This document shows positions 24,841 through 33,507 of a DNA stretch of 64,000 nt, in pieces. Under the pieces are notes generated by a model. The model saw only the letters and a list, made by a program, of their open reading frames with translations, was not told where the DNA came from and searched no databases. Each line of letters starts with the position of its first letter. Position 1 is the stretch's first letter. A program made the position numbers and the translations under genes. The DNA comes from Saprospiraceae bacterium (lineage in GTDB: Bacteria > Bacteroidota > Bacteroidia > Chitinophagales > Saprospiraceae): contig JADJXD010000001.1 of assembly GCA_016715985.1 (NCBI GenBank), positions 5,460,300-5,524,299 of the forward strand. Direction: 5' to 3'.

Positions 24841-24927
24841 CGGTGGAGGGGGGATTCGAACCCCCGGTACCGTTTCCAGTACGACAGTTTAGCAAACTGT
24901 TGGTTTAAGCCACTCACCCACCCCACC
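24841..24927 (-). tRNA. tRNA-Ser (GCT)
   Basis: An 87-nt tRNA with a long variable arm (GTACTGG...CGGTAC region), anticodon GCT in TTTGCTAA, T arm GGGGG-TTCGAAT-CCCCC, and acceptor GGTGGGG against CTCCACC with one G-U pair. Confidence 0.95.
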
Positions 24928-25083
24928 GTGGCTGAAATTCAACTAAAATTCCTTTACTTTATATGCCTTTCTTCAAAAGCGACGCAAAGATACATTTCAT
25001 AAATTAATTCTCCAACTGATTGTTAAAATAAATATTTCAATCAGAGATTTTAAAAACTGTATTTCAAATAACTCCAAATTAAG

Positions 25084-25158
25084 TGAGACATACTGGACTC
25101 GAACCAGTGACCCCTACCCTGTCAAGGTAATGCTCTAAACCAACTGAGCTAATGTCCC
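25084..25158 (-). tRNA. tRNA-Val (GAC)
   Basis: A 75-nt cloverleaf. The acceptor GGGACAT pairs with ATGTCTC (one G-U), the anticodon loop is TTGACAG, and the T arm is ACTGG-TTCGAGT-CCAGT. Three tRNA genes in a row on this strand may form one transcript. Confidence 0.93.
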
Positions 25159-25169
25159 AAATATATATC

Positions 25170-25655
25170 TTACAAAGACTGTAACTCTTCCATTAATTGT
25201 TCCGGCGTCTTATACCCCGGAGATACTCTGATGGAATTTAATTTTGAATCCATATAAACTAAGGACGGATATCCCATATTGCCCTGCAATAATTCTAACC
25301 CAAGGTTATTGATACCGTTTCTGCCCATAGCCTGCCACTGATATTCTGTTCCTTTAAATGTGACAGGTTCTTTCTGTTCAGCATCAAATTTTACGACATA
25401 AAAATTTTCGTTCAGATACTTAATCAACCCCGGATCTGTAAATGTCTTTTTGTCCATTACTTTACACCATCCGCACCACTCTGTATAAACATCAATCAAA
25501 ACTTTTTTATTTCCAAGTTCGTCCTTCATGTTTTCCAATTGTGCAATCGTCAGCCAGGTCAGTTCCCCTTCTTTAAAAGTCGGAGTACCTGAATTTTTAC
25601 ATCCTGAAACCAGAAATAAAAAGAAAAGCACAAAAATAAAACTGTAAGTACGCAT
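25170..25655 (-). CDS. Thioredoxin-fold lipoprotein
   Basis: A 161-residue protein with a lipobox ending at C19 (FLVSGC), so membrane anchored and facing the periplasm. One thioredoxin-like domain follows with the redox pair C61 and C64 in TEWCGWCKVMD and the cis-Pro region GYPSLVYMD. It resembles the Thioredoxin_7/DUF255 type common in Bacteroidota, thought to reduce or oxidise exported proteins. The partner is unknown. Confidence 0.88.
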   Translation of the reverse strand: MRTYSFIFVLFFLFLVSGCKNSGTPTFKEGELTWLTIAQLENMKDELGNKKVLIDVYTEWCGWCKVMDKKTFTDPGLIKYLNENFYVVKFDAEQKEPVTFKGTEYQWQAMGRNGINNLGLELLQGNMGYPSLVYMDSKLNSIRVSPGYKTPEQLMEELQSL

Positions 25656-25728
25656 ATTTAACCTTTTTGATAAGGAGCCGCAAATATATTACAAAAATAT
25701 TCCTTATCTAATTTTCACAATATTTTTT

Positions 25729-27153
25729 TTATGTGGTCAGTGTTGATTGGACTTTCTTTTCCAATGCATTGACCGTATCTTTAAAGAGCATATCGGTATC
25801 CATCAGATCCTGCACTGCCTTTAAAGAGTATATCACTGTAGAGTGATCTCTACCTCCAAAAGAATCGCCGATGACTTTCAATGAACTGTTTGTGTAGTTT
25901 TTGGCTAAATACATAGACAATTGTCTTGCGATTACGACAGATCTTAGTCTTGTTTTACCCTGCAATTTTTCAACCGGAAGCTCAAAATACTTGGCTACTA
26001 ATTGTTTAATGTTTTCTACGGATATTTCTTTATCTACCTGACTGACAAACTGTTTGATCACTTCCTTAACCAATTTCAGGTCGATTTTAACTCTGTTAAA
26101 AGTAGATTGTGCGACTAAAGAAAGGATTACACCTTCCAATTCCCTGACATTGTTTTTAATGTGATGGCATATATATTCTTTCACGTCATCAGTCAATTCA
26201 AGATTTTGCTCTTCTATTTTGGCGGTCAGAATCTTCATTCTGGTATCGAAATCCGGGATTTTGATGTCGGCGACCAAACCCCATTTGAATCTTGAAATCA
26301 ATCGGTTGTCCACATCGGTCAGATCTTTCGGCGCTCTGTCTGCTGTAAGGATAATCTGTTTTCCGGACTGGTGCAGCTGATTAAAAATATTAAAAAACAG
26401 CTCCTGCGTTTTGGGACGTCCGGCCAGAAATTGTATATCGTCAACAATCAAGGTGTCTATCATTTGATAAAAATTCATAAAGTCATTGACCGCGCTACTT
26501 TTTATAGCCTGGATAACCTGATTTGTAAATTTTTCGATAGTGATGTAAAGCACTTGTTTCTCAGGATGTTGCAGCAATATTTCATTACCGATTGCCTGAG
26601 AAAGATGTGTTTTTCCTAAAGCAACGTCGCCATATACTACTAAAGGATTGAAAGCGGTTCCTCCGGGCTTCTTAGCAATAGCATGACCTGCCGAGCGGGG
26701 AAATTTATTGCAATCGCCTTCTATAAAGTTACTGAATGTATATTTGGGATTTAATTGATGGTCAATTTTAATTTTTTTGATACCCGGTATTACAAAGGGA
26801 TTCAAAAACTGAACATCATCTTTACTATTTTTATTTTCTGAGACCGACTTTGGCTTCACCTTTCCTATCTGAAGATGATTTTCTACCAGAATGTTATATT
26901 CAAGACTTCCGTTTGCACCCAATTCCTGTCTGATTGATTTTCTGAGCAACTCTACATAATGCTCTTCCAGCCACTCGAAAAAGAATTTGTTGGGCACTTG
27001 TACGGTAAGTACACTATTGACTAATTTAACGGATTTTATGGGTTCAAACCACGTCTTAAATGACTGTGGTTCCAGATTTTTTTTAATGTATCCTAAGCAG
27101 CTATTCCATACTGAAGTATGATCCTTATCCATTCTATTCACAGGTTTTAACAA
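25729..27153 (-). CDS. dnaA: Chromosomal replication initiator protein DnaA
   Basis: A 474-residue AAA+ initiator. Domain I covers residues 10-90 (CLGYIKKNLEPQSFKTWFEPI). The Walker A loop GDVALGKTH is at 175-183 (Ala where many have Gly), Walker B is LIVDDIQFLAGR, and sensor residues follow in DNRLISRFKWG. Domain IV ends with the DNA-binding signature GGRDHSTVIYS. DnaA binds boxes at oriC and melts DNA. I could not find a box cluster around the gene. The start at MLKPVNRMDKD is plausible; MDKDHTS is a second choice. Confidence 0.97.
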   Translation of the reverse strand: MLKPVNRMDKDHTSVWNSCLGYIKKNLEPQSFKTWFEPIKSVKLVNSVLTVQVPNKFFFEWLEEHYVELLRKSIRQELGANGSLEYNILVENHLQIGKVKPKSVSENKNSKDDVQFLNPFVIPGIKKIKIDHQLNPKYTFSNFIEGDCNKFPRSAGHAIAKKPGGTAFNPLVVYGDVALGKTHLSQAIGNEILLQHPEKQVLYITIEKFTNQVIQAIKSSAVNDFMNFYQMIDTLIVDDIQFLAGRPKTQELFFNIFNQLHQSGKQIILTADRAPKDLTDVDNRLISRFKWGLVADIKIPDFDTRMKILTAKIEEQNLELTDDVKEYICHHIKNNVRELEGVILSLVAQSTFNRVKIDLKLVKEVIKQFVSQVDKEISVENIKQLVAKYFELPVEKLQGKTRLRSVVIARQLSMYLAKNYTNSSLKVIGDSFGGRDHSTVIYSLKAVQDLMDTDMLFKDTVNALEKKVQSTLTT

Positions 27154-27471
27154 AAATAAAAAATGCCGTATAAAAAAATTAAAATCGGCTTACACACATC
27201 TATCTCCACTATAACAGGATCTATAAATCTGGGAGTTTGCAAAGGTGTGAAATAATTTTGGTTTAAAAAATGGAAGTGAGATTTTTTTTGAAAAAAAATA
27301 TTTTCAATACAATTCATTGATTACCAGAAAGATACATTATCAATTAAATGCTATAAAAAAACCTGTAAATCAGATAATTAAATGTTACAAAAATAGTAAT
27401 TCATAATAATTTGATAATTAAATAATGTTCAGTTTACACCATGAACCGAATCATAGGCATTCTAAGTCTGC
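27154..27471. other. Intergenic stretch upstream of dnaA
   Basis: Very AT-rich, and contains several TGATAATTAAAT-like near repeats (about 27374 and 27410). No TTATCCACA-type DnaA box cluster was seen, so there is no support for an origin here. Confidence 0.5.
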
Positions 27472-28389
27472 TCAACTGATTAAAGAATTATTACATGTAA
27501 CACAGCTTCCTTTTTTATTTCTTTCAAAAAACACGTCCAATCTACCCAACATAATACCCGCCCATCCTACCTGATTGACAATTACTATTTTCCCGGCACT
27601 ATTCAGTACTTTTTCCGGTTCCTTCATAAAGGTGTGTGTGTGTCCGCCGATAATCAGATCTATAAACTGACTGCTTTTTGCAAGAACCACATCAGAAACT
27701 TTATCATTGTCATATTTGTACCCCAAATGAGAAAGGCAAATCACAAAATCACAGTTTTCATCATTTTTTAATATTCCGGAGACACGTTCTGCTTCCGAAA
27801 GCGGATTTTTGTAGATAGTATCTTTAAATAATGCTTTTGGAACTAATCCGTTTAATTCTATACCCACTCCAAAGACCCCAATTTTCAGTTTTCCCATTTT
27901 GAATATTTTGTATTCCTTCGTCTTACCATTCATACAAGTATCCTTAAAATCATAATTTGATATCAATAATGGAAAATCTGCATGTTTCAACTGTCTTTCC
28001 AGACCATCAATACCTGCATCAAAATCATGATTTCCGATCGTACAGGCATCATAACCCATTGCAGACATTAATTTGAATTCCAGCTCACCACCAAAAAAAT
28101 TGAAATAAGGGGTTCCCTGAAAGACATCACCGGCATCCAAAAGTAAGACATTTGATTCCTTTGACCGGATTTTTTTGATTAAACCCGCCCGTTTGGCAGC
28201 TCCCCCTAGTCCTTCATTTCGAGAGCCATCCATGGGAAAAGGCTCAATTCTGCTATGGACATCATTGGTATGCAGTATTGTCAGTTTAATGATTTCAGGG
28301 GCTAAAGCGGATGCGTACAACGGAAAAGCTCCTGAAGTTACAACCAAAGAGGTAAAAGCTGAATTTTTTATAAATTGCCTTCTGTCCAT
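27472..28389 (-). CDS. 5'-nucleotidase catalytic domain (UshA-like metallophosphatase)
   Basis: A 305-residue protein with only the N-terminal metallophosphatase domain of the 5'-nucleotidase family. A twin-arginine-like signal (RRQFIK, then a hydrophobic stretch) leads it to the periplasm. Metal-binding motifs are LHTNDVHSRI, LLLDAGDVFQG, TIGNHDFDAG and IIGGHTHTFM. The family hydrolyses nucleotides or related phosphoesters. The usual C-terminal substrate-binding domain is absent here and is encoded by the gene just upstream (1 bp apart), so the two are probably a split enzyme made from one transcript. Confidence 0.9.
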   Translation of the reverse strand: MDRRQFIKNSAFTSLVVTSGAFPLYASALAPEIIKLTILHTNDVHSRIEPFPMDGSRNEGLGGAAKRAGLIKKIRSKESNVLLLDAGDVFQGTPYFNFFGGELEFKLMSAMGYDACTIGNHDFDAGIDGLERQLKHADFPLLISNYDFKDTCMNGKTKEYKIFKMGKLKIGVFGVGIELNGLVPKALFKDTIYKNPLSEAERVSGILKNDENCDFVICLSHLGYKYDNDKVSDVVLAKSSQFIDLIIGGHTHTFMKEPEKVLNSAGKIVIVNQVGWAGIMLGRLDVFFERNKKGSCVTCNNSLIS

Positions 28390-28390
28390 T

Positions 28391-29140
28391 TTAATAATCT
28401 TTTATTCTCTGTTCATTATTAGGAACTATATTCTTCCCTGATTTCGTCATATTTCTGACATGCGATATCATTAAGTCGCGTATTAAAAGTCCGGTATCGA
28501 TTCTCGGATAATCTGCCAAAAAACCACAATTATCTCCGCCATTAGCAACATAATCAGGCATTGCAACTTTATAAGTTTTACCCGAACTTAGTTCTGATCC
28601 ATCAATAAATATATCTTTTGCTTTACCATATTCAGCTAAAAAATTAAGTTTACTACTAACCGGCCAACCACCATATTCAGCAATTCTATCTAATAACTGT
28701 ATAACTCCTGCACTATCTAATGTAACTATGAACAAAGTATTATCAAATGGCATCAATTCATACATTTTACCCACAGTCAGAGGACCGGAAGCTATAGACG
28801 GAATTCGGATACCACCATAATTCTGAAGGGCGAATTTAACTTCATTATCAAAAAGTATTGCATCATCGTACAATACATCCGCAAACCAATTGCCCAAACT
28901 TGAACTCGGACGGGCCTTGATCATTTCAGATTCAAGATACCCGATTTCTTCATTCATGGTACTGTCTAAACGTGACTTATAAGGTGAAATCATTTCTGAA
29001 ATCCCGGGATCAACCACAGAAGCAGTCTTATCGATTCGGGATGAACCAGACTTTATTTCCGCAACATAAATCTGTTTACTACAGGAAGTAATCAGTATAA
29101 TAAGAAATAAGAAAAAAAAGTGTTTCAGATGATTTGCCAT
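28391..29140 (-). CDS. 5'-nucleotidase C-terminal domain lipoprotein
   Basis: A 249-residue lipoprotein (ILITSC, Cys about residue 20). It consists of the 5_nucleotid_C domain: SSLGNWFADVL, FALQNYGGIRI, LTVGKMYELMPFDN and MPDYVANGGDNCGFL. In full-length enzymes this domain binds the nucleotide base. Here it comes before the catalytic-domain gene, so the gene order is the reverse of the usual domain order. Lipid anchoring would hold the substrate-binding half at the membrane. Confidence 0.9.
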   Translation of the reverse strand: MANHLKHFFFLFLIILITSCSKQIYVAEIKSGSSRIDKTASVVDPGISEMISPYKSRLDSTMNEEIGYLESEMIKARPSSSLGNWFADVLYDDAILFDNEVKFALQNYGGIRIPSIASGPLTVGKMYELMPFDNTLFIVTLDSAGVIQLLDRIAEYGGWPVSSKLNFLAEYGKAKDIFIDGSELSSGKTYKVAMPDYVANGGDNCGFLADYPRIDTGLLIRDLMISHVRNMTKSGKNIVPNNEQRIKDY

Positions 29141-29197
29141 GATTACCGTTTTCTAAAACGAAATACTAATGTTAATGTGAACTTGAAATAATTTTGT

Positions 29198-29330
29198 CAC
29201 GCCTGCCCGCTTCGAAGCAGGCGGGATTTTTGCATTTTTTAGCAAAAATCACGCCAAAATTAGGTGCTATTTCCATTTTTGACCCCGGGTTAAAACCCGG
29301 GGCTACAAATATTATACCCCTCTGGGGTAT
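29198..29330. repeat. REP-like hairpins
   Basis: Three structures follow each other: CCTGCCCGCTTCGAAGCAGG with CGGGATTTTTGCA (also at 61694-61733), CCCCGGGTTaaAACCCGGGG at 29283-29302, and ATACCCCtcTGGGGTAT at about 29314-29330. The open frame of 75 codons across them reads only repeat sequence and is not taken as a gene. Confidence 0.75.
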
Positions 29331-29425
29331 TTTATGTGGAACTTCTATCATTTCTATTCCTACTATATTGTAAGTAAATGTATTATTCATCGAACTCATT
29401 TAATGTTAATAAAAGAAATCTGTGC

Positions 29426-29932
29426 TTAAATGATTGTATCCGCTTCTCTCTTAACAGCACTTTTGGCATAAAGCAACGGATCAACCTTCATTTGACTCAA
29501 AATACTTTGAGCATTATTGTAAAACTCCGCTGGTGTGTGGCCTTCGGATTTACTTACTACTTCCTGTATCTGATTTTTGGCTAACGTTACAATCTGCCAT
29601 AAATTCTCAGAAACATAGAGTTGCTGCGTGAGATTGTGATCATATTCCTGTTGAATAGCGATCAACATGGATTGACGGATTGCATTGGCATCCATATCAA
29701 CGTGGCTCAATCTGAAACTTAATTGTTGAATCGAAATTCTTTCACAAAGCATGATGAGTCGTTCGTATGCCTGCAATTTTAATGGAATGACTCCGGATGA
29801 TTGGTTTTGCTTGAATTTCAGATTTTCTAAGTTATACTGCTGCTGGAGGAATCTGGTAAATAAAAAATATACCGTTAAAAAGACAATCAGCGCAGGTAAT
29901 GTGATTTTAACAATCTCAATTATATGTGTCAT
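29426..29932 (-). CDS. Membrane-anchored hypothetical protein (DUF7935-like)
   Basis: A 168-residue protein with one N-terminal transmembrane segment (residues 8-27, ITLPALIVFLTVYFLFTRF), followed by a helical cytoplasmic part. LQAYERLIMLCERISIQQL and NLTQQLYVSENLWQIVTLAKN are patterns seen in a conserved Bacteroidota family of unknown role. It is divergent from the Fe-S carrier gene (145 bp between the starts). Confidence 0.78.
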   Translation of the reverse strand: MTHIIEIVKITLPALIVFLTVYFLFTRFLQQQYNLENLKFKQNQSSGVIPLKLQAYERLIMLCERISIQQLSFRLSHVDMDANAIRQSMLIAIQQEYDHNLTQQLYVSENLWQIVTLAKNQIQEVVSKSEGHTPAEFYNNAQSILSQMKVDPLLYAKSAVKREADTII

Positions 29933-30044
29933 AAATATATGGGTGTATTGTAAAAAACGAATGCTTTCAAAACTATAATTTGATTGAATTTGTTTAAAGT
30001 TTCAAATATTGAATATTTATACTTTATAAAGAAGTAATTTTCTT

Positions 30045-30052
30045 TATTTTTG
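30045..30052 (+). promoter_or_regulatory. Possible -7 box of the Fe-S carrier gene
   Basis: TATTTTTG fits the Bacteroidota TAnnTTTG box, 26 bp before the ATG at 30078. No clear TTG was seen 19 bp upstream. Confidence 0.35.
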
Positions 30053-30077
30053 TAACAATTTTAATTTACAATCCATT

Positions 30078-30431
30078 ATGTCAACAGATACAATCATTCA
30101 GCAAGCACCTGTAACATTAACTTCCGGTGCAATAGAACAACTAAAAAGAATTCATCAGGAACAGAATTTAAGTGATGAGCATGGTCTTAGAATTGGTGTA
30201 AAAGGTGGTGGATGTTCAGGTTTCAGCTATGTCCTGGGATTTGACGTTCAGAAAGAAAAAGATGATATTTTTGAAATAAGTGGTTTTAAGGTGTTTATGG
30301 AAAAAGCACACGCTATTTATCTTTTGGGAATGCAGATAGACTGGGCAGACGGACTCAACAACCGAGGATTTACTTTTACAAATCCGAATGCAAAAGAAAC
30401 CTGTGGTTGCGGCACATCCTTTTCAGCATAA
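30078..30431 (+). CDS. A-type iron-sulfur cluster carrier (IscA/ErpA/SufA family)
   Basis: A 117-residue HesB/IscA-family protein. The three conserved cluster-binding cysteines are C46 in KGGGCSGFSY and C109 and C111 in ETCGCG near the C-terminus. The family carries iron or Fe-S clusters to target enzymes. I cannot decide between IscA, SufA and ErpA from the sequence alone. It precedes ruvB by 64 bp on the same strand and may be co-transcribed with it. Confidence 0.93.
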   Translation: MSTDTIIQQAPVTLTSGAIEQLKRIHQEQNLSDEHGLRIGVKGGGCSGFSYVLGFDVQKEKDDIFEISGFKVFMEKAHAIYLLGMQIDWADGLNNRGFTFTNPNAKETCGCGTSFSA

Positions 30432-30495
30432 GTACTAAATTTTTCAGGAACGAATTGTCTCTTATAAATCAAGTATTAATATACTATTCCATTTA

Positions 30496-31521
30496 ATGAA
30501 CCCAAACCTTGATCCTACACAGGCACACTTTAAGCCTGAAGACAAACAAGTTGAGAAAGCACTCAGGCCAAAAGGTTTGGAAGATTTTCATGGTCAATTG
30601 AAAATCGTAGAAAATTTATCGATATTTATTCAGGCTGCAAAACAAAGAGACGAAGCATTGGATCATGTATTATTACACGGTCCTCCGGGATTGGGTAAGA
30701 CTACTTTGTCTTATATTATTGCAAATGAGCTTGGTTCCAATCTGAAGATAACATCCGGTCCTGTGCTAGAGAAACCGGGAGATTTAGCCGGTCTGCTGAC
30801 CAATCTGGAAAGCGGTGATGTTCTTTTTATCGATGAGATCCACAGATTGAATAATGTGGTGGAAGAATATCTCTACTCTGCTATGGAAGACTACAGAATT
30901 GATATTATGATCGATTCCGGTCCGAATGCCAGAAGTATCCAATTGACTCTAAATCCATTTACTTTGGTGGGTGCCACTACCCGTATGGGCTTACTGACTG
31001 CTCCAATGCGGGCAAGGTTCGGCATCAGTTTTTTGCTGGATTATTATGATGTGGTTACGTTAAAAAATATCCTTTTCAGGAGTGCTTCCATATTAAATGT
31101 CGAAATAGACGAAGAAGGTGCGCATGAAATTGCACGCAGAAGCAGAGGAACTCCACGAATAGCAAACGCTTTGTTGAGAAGAATCCGGGATTTTGCACAA
31201 ATTAAGGGTGATGGCCGAATAGATAAAGTTATCTCCAGATATGGTTTGGATGCGTTAAATGTGGATGAGAGCGGTCTGGATGAGATGGACAACAGAATAT
31301 TAACCGCCATCATTGAAAAATTCAAAGGCGGACCGGTAGGATTAACCACTATAGCTACAGCTGTAGGGGAAGAAGCCGGCACCATTGAAGAAGTACACGA
31401 ACCATTTCTTATAATGGAAGGCTATATTCAGCGAACTCCAAGAGGAAGGGAAGCCACTGCCAAAGCCTATAAACATATCGGTAAAATTCCTCCAACTGTA
31501 GCAGGAACCTTATTCAACTAA
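30496..31521 (+). CDS. ruvB: Holliday junction branch migration helicase RuvB
   Basis: A 341-residue AAA+ motor. Walker A GPPGLGKTTL is at residues 62-71, Walker B FIDEIHRLN near 113, the sensor region is GATTRMGLLTAPMRARFGI, and the C-terminal winged helix is followed by EPFLIMEGYIQRTPRGR. RuvB drives branch migration with RuvA during recombination. Length and motifs are normal. A terminator follows 16 bp after the stop. Confidence 0.97.
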   Translation: MNPNLDPTQAHFKPEDKQVEKALRPKGLEDFHGQLKIVENLSIFIQAAKQRDEALDHVLLHGPPGLGKTTLSYIIANELGSNLKITSGPVLEKPGDLAGLLTNLESGDVLFIDEIHRLNNVVEEYLYSAMEDYRIDIMIDSGPNARSIQLTLNPFTLVGATTRMGLLTAPMRARFGISFLLDYYDVVTLKNILFRSASILNVEIDEEGAHEIARRSRGTPRIANALLRRIRDFAQIKGDGRIDKVISRYGLDALNVDESGLDEMDNRILTAIIEKFKGGPVGLTTIATAVGEEAGTIEEVHEPFLIMEGYIQRTPRGREATAKAYKHIGKIPPTVAGTLFN

Positions 31522-31536
31522 ATTAAATGATACCCA

Positions 31537-31574
31537 TAAAAAAGCCCGACATTCAGAATACCGGGCTTTTTATT
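31537..31574 (+). terminator. Rho-independent terminator of ruvB, also the intron target
   Basis: AAAAAGCCCG pairs with CGGGCTTTTT around a 13-nt loop. The group II intron begins at the base after TATTA, two to five bases beyond the T run, as is typical for intron insertion behind terminators. Confidence 0.85.
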
Positions 31575-31575
31575 A

Positions 31576-33489
31576 GTGTGCCCAGCATGGGTAATAACTT
31601 GGAGGTGAAAGTCCTCTGTGGGCTTGGTAGTAGGAACCACTAGCCAAGAGCAAGGGTGTCGTGGGTGACTGCGAATCTGAAAGAAGCTGGCGGCAAAATC
31701 TCGGCCTGACGGACAGAAACTGAATATAAGGCTTACTTAGAACGGACGAGTTTGCTAAACAAAACAAAGTCCTATACTACCCGAGTTCTAAGGAGTAAAT
31801 TCAGCAGGTATATGAGATGAAGGTTATTATTCTTACCTGGGGAGATCTGTATATACGATACGGATAATTTTTTTTTAGAAGTATCAACCTACATAGTGAT
31901 ATGTGGCTGAATGTACAGAAGTCAGCAGACGTCATAGTACTGGAGTGGTACGTTAGCACTACGAAAGGAAGGACAGAACGCAAAGAATCTATAAATTTTG
32001 TAATCTCATGACAGAGCGTAGAAAGCAGACAAACTTGGAGGACAAGGAATCCACAATGGAAGTAGAGATGGAATCTCAAGGTAAGTTGGGAGAGCCTAGC
32101 TATGTTGCGGCGAGAACAGAAGGAAGAGATGAGAACAGTAAGCATCATGGACTGCTTGAGAAAATACTATCACGAGAGAATATGAATCTGGCATATTTGC
32201 GAGTGTTAGAAAATGGTGGCAGCTCGGGCATTGATAAGATGGAAGTAAGCGAAATGCTAAAATATCTTAAAGAACACGGGAGTACACTAAAAGAGCAGTT
32301 AATGACAGGCAGGTATAAGTCACAAGCAGTAAAACGAGTGGAAATACCGAAACCGGATGGTGGGGTAAGGATGTTGGGGATACCAACAGTAATAGACCGT
32401 ATGATACAGCAAGCGATAAGCCAAGTACTGACACCGATATACGAAGAAGGATTTTCAGATAGTAGCTACGGCTTCAGACCCAATCGGAATGCACACCAAG
32501 CGATATTAAAAGCGAAGGAGTACATAGAAAGTGGTAGGAAGTATGTAGTAGATATAGATCTGGAAAAGTTCTTTGATCGGGTTAATCATGACAAATTGAT
32601 GTATCTGCTATCAGAAAAGATAGGAGATAAGAGAGTACTGAAATTGATAAGAGAGTACTTAGAATCAGGAGTAATGATAGGTGGATTATATAGCAAGACG
32701 GAAGAAGGCACGCCACAAGGTGGGCCATTAAGTCCGCTGTTATCAAATGTGATATTGGATAAATTGGACAAGGAGTTAGAGCGTCGTGGTCACAAATTTT
32801 GCAGATACGCAGATGATTGTAATATCTATGTACAGACAAAACGATCAGCAGAACGAGTGATGCGAAGTGTCAGTAAATACTTGGAAGAAGAACTCCGACT
32901 GAAGGTAAATGAGAAGAAAAGTGAAACAGGCAGCCCGAAGGAACGAAAATTCTTAGGCTTTAGCTTTTATCAGAAACGAAAAGAAATAGGGGTAAGAATC
33001 CATCCTAAATCACTCGAACGGATAAAGGAAAAGGTCAGGAAATTGACAAGTAGAAGTAATGGCATGAGTATAGAAGTAAGGATAAAGAAACTATCAAGCC
33101 TCATAGGTGGCTGGGTAAGTTACTATAAACTAGCGGACATCAAGAGTCATTGCCAAAAGTTAGACGAATGGCTGAGAAGGCGACTAAGAATGTGCTATTG
33201 GAAGAACTGGAAGCGTGTAAAGACGAAGCATGATAATCTAATAAAACTTGGCGTGCCAAATTTCAAAGCATGGGAATTTGCTAATACAAGGAAGAGTTAT
33301 TGGAGAATCGCCAATAGTCCGATATTAGCGACTAGTTTGACCAACCAGTATTTCGAGAACCTTAAACTGCTCACTTTCAGCCGAGCTTACAGTAAAACTT
33401 AGTAACTTTGCGAACCGCCGTATGCCGAACGGCACGTACGGTGGTGTGAGAGGACGGTAGATAAATTAATTATCTACCTCCTACTCAAT
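31576..33489 (+). mobile_element. Group II intron (IIC-like) with reverse transcriptase gene
   Basis: The 5' end is GTGTGCCCAGCATGGG, matching the GUGYG start of group II introns. The 3' region (about 33411-33489) shows a domain V-like hairpin (CCGTATGCCG...CGGCACGTACGG) and a domain VI-like hairpin (GTAGATAAATTAATTATCTAC), ending near CTACTCAAT. The reverse transcriptase frame lies inside. Insertion just after a terminator and absence of an endonuclease domain point to class IIC. The boundaries are estimates by a few bases at the 3' end. Confidence 0.87.
32008..33402 (+). CDS. ltrA: Group II intron reverse transcriptase/maturase
   Basis: A 464-residue intron-encoded protein. The reverse transcriptase core runs from about residue 105: IPKPDGGVRMLGIPTV, SYGFRPNRNAH, DIDLEKFFDRVNHD, QGGPLSPLLSN at 237-247, and the catalytic YADD at 267-270. 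A maturase (X) domain follows at about 330-440 (WVSYYKLAD, KSYWRIANSPIL). There is no HNH endonuclease domain after it, as in class C introns. Its role is to help splicing of the host RNA and retrohoming into new sites. The frame is intact, so it could be active. Confidence 0.95.
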   Translation: MTERRKQTNLEDKESTMEVEMESQGKLGEPSYVAARTEGRDENSKHHGLLEKILSRENMNLAYLRVLENGGSSGIDKMEVSEMLKYLKEHGSTLKEQLMTGRYKSQAVKRVEIPKPDGGVRMLGIPTVIDRMIQQAISQVLTPIYEEGFSDSSYGFRPNRNAHQAILKAKEYIESGRKYVVDIDLEKFFDRVNHDKLMYLLSEKIGDKRVLKLIREYLESGVMIGGLYSKTEEGTPQGGPLSPLLSNVILDKLDKELERRGHKFCRYADDCNIYVQTKRSAERVMRSVSKYLEEELRLKVNEKKSETGSPKERKFLGFSFYQKRKEIGVRIHPKSLERIKEKVRKLTSRSNGMSIEVRIKKLSSLIGGWVSYYKLADIKSHCQKLDEWLRRRLRMCYWKNWKRVKTKHDNLIKLGVPNFKAWEFANTRKSYWRIANSPILATSLTNQYFENLKLLTFSRAYSKT

Positions 33490-33507
33490 TATATCTATAA
33501 TGACTTT

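Noticed and set aside
27154..27471. Possible replication origin next to dnaA
   Set aside because: No cluster of TTATCCACA-like boxes was found; one isolated match at about 12220 lies inside the PIN gene.
29172..29399. 75-codon minus-strand frame
   Set aside because: Reads through three REP-like hairpins that recur in other intergenic places.
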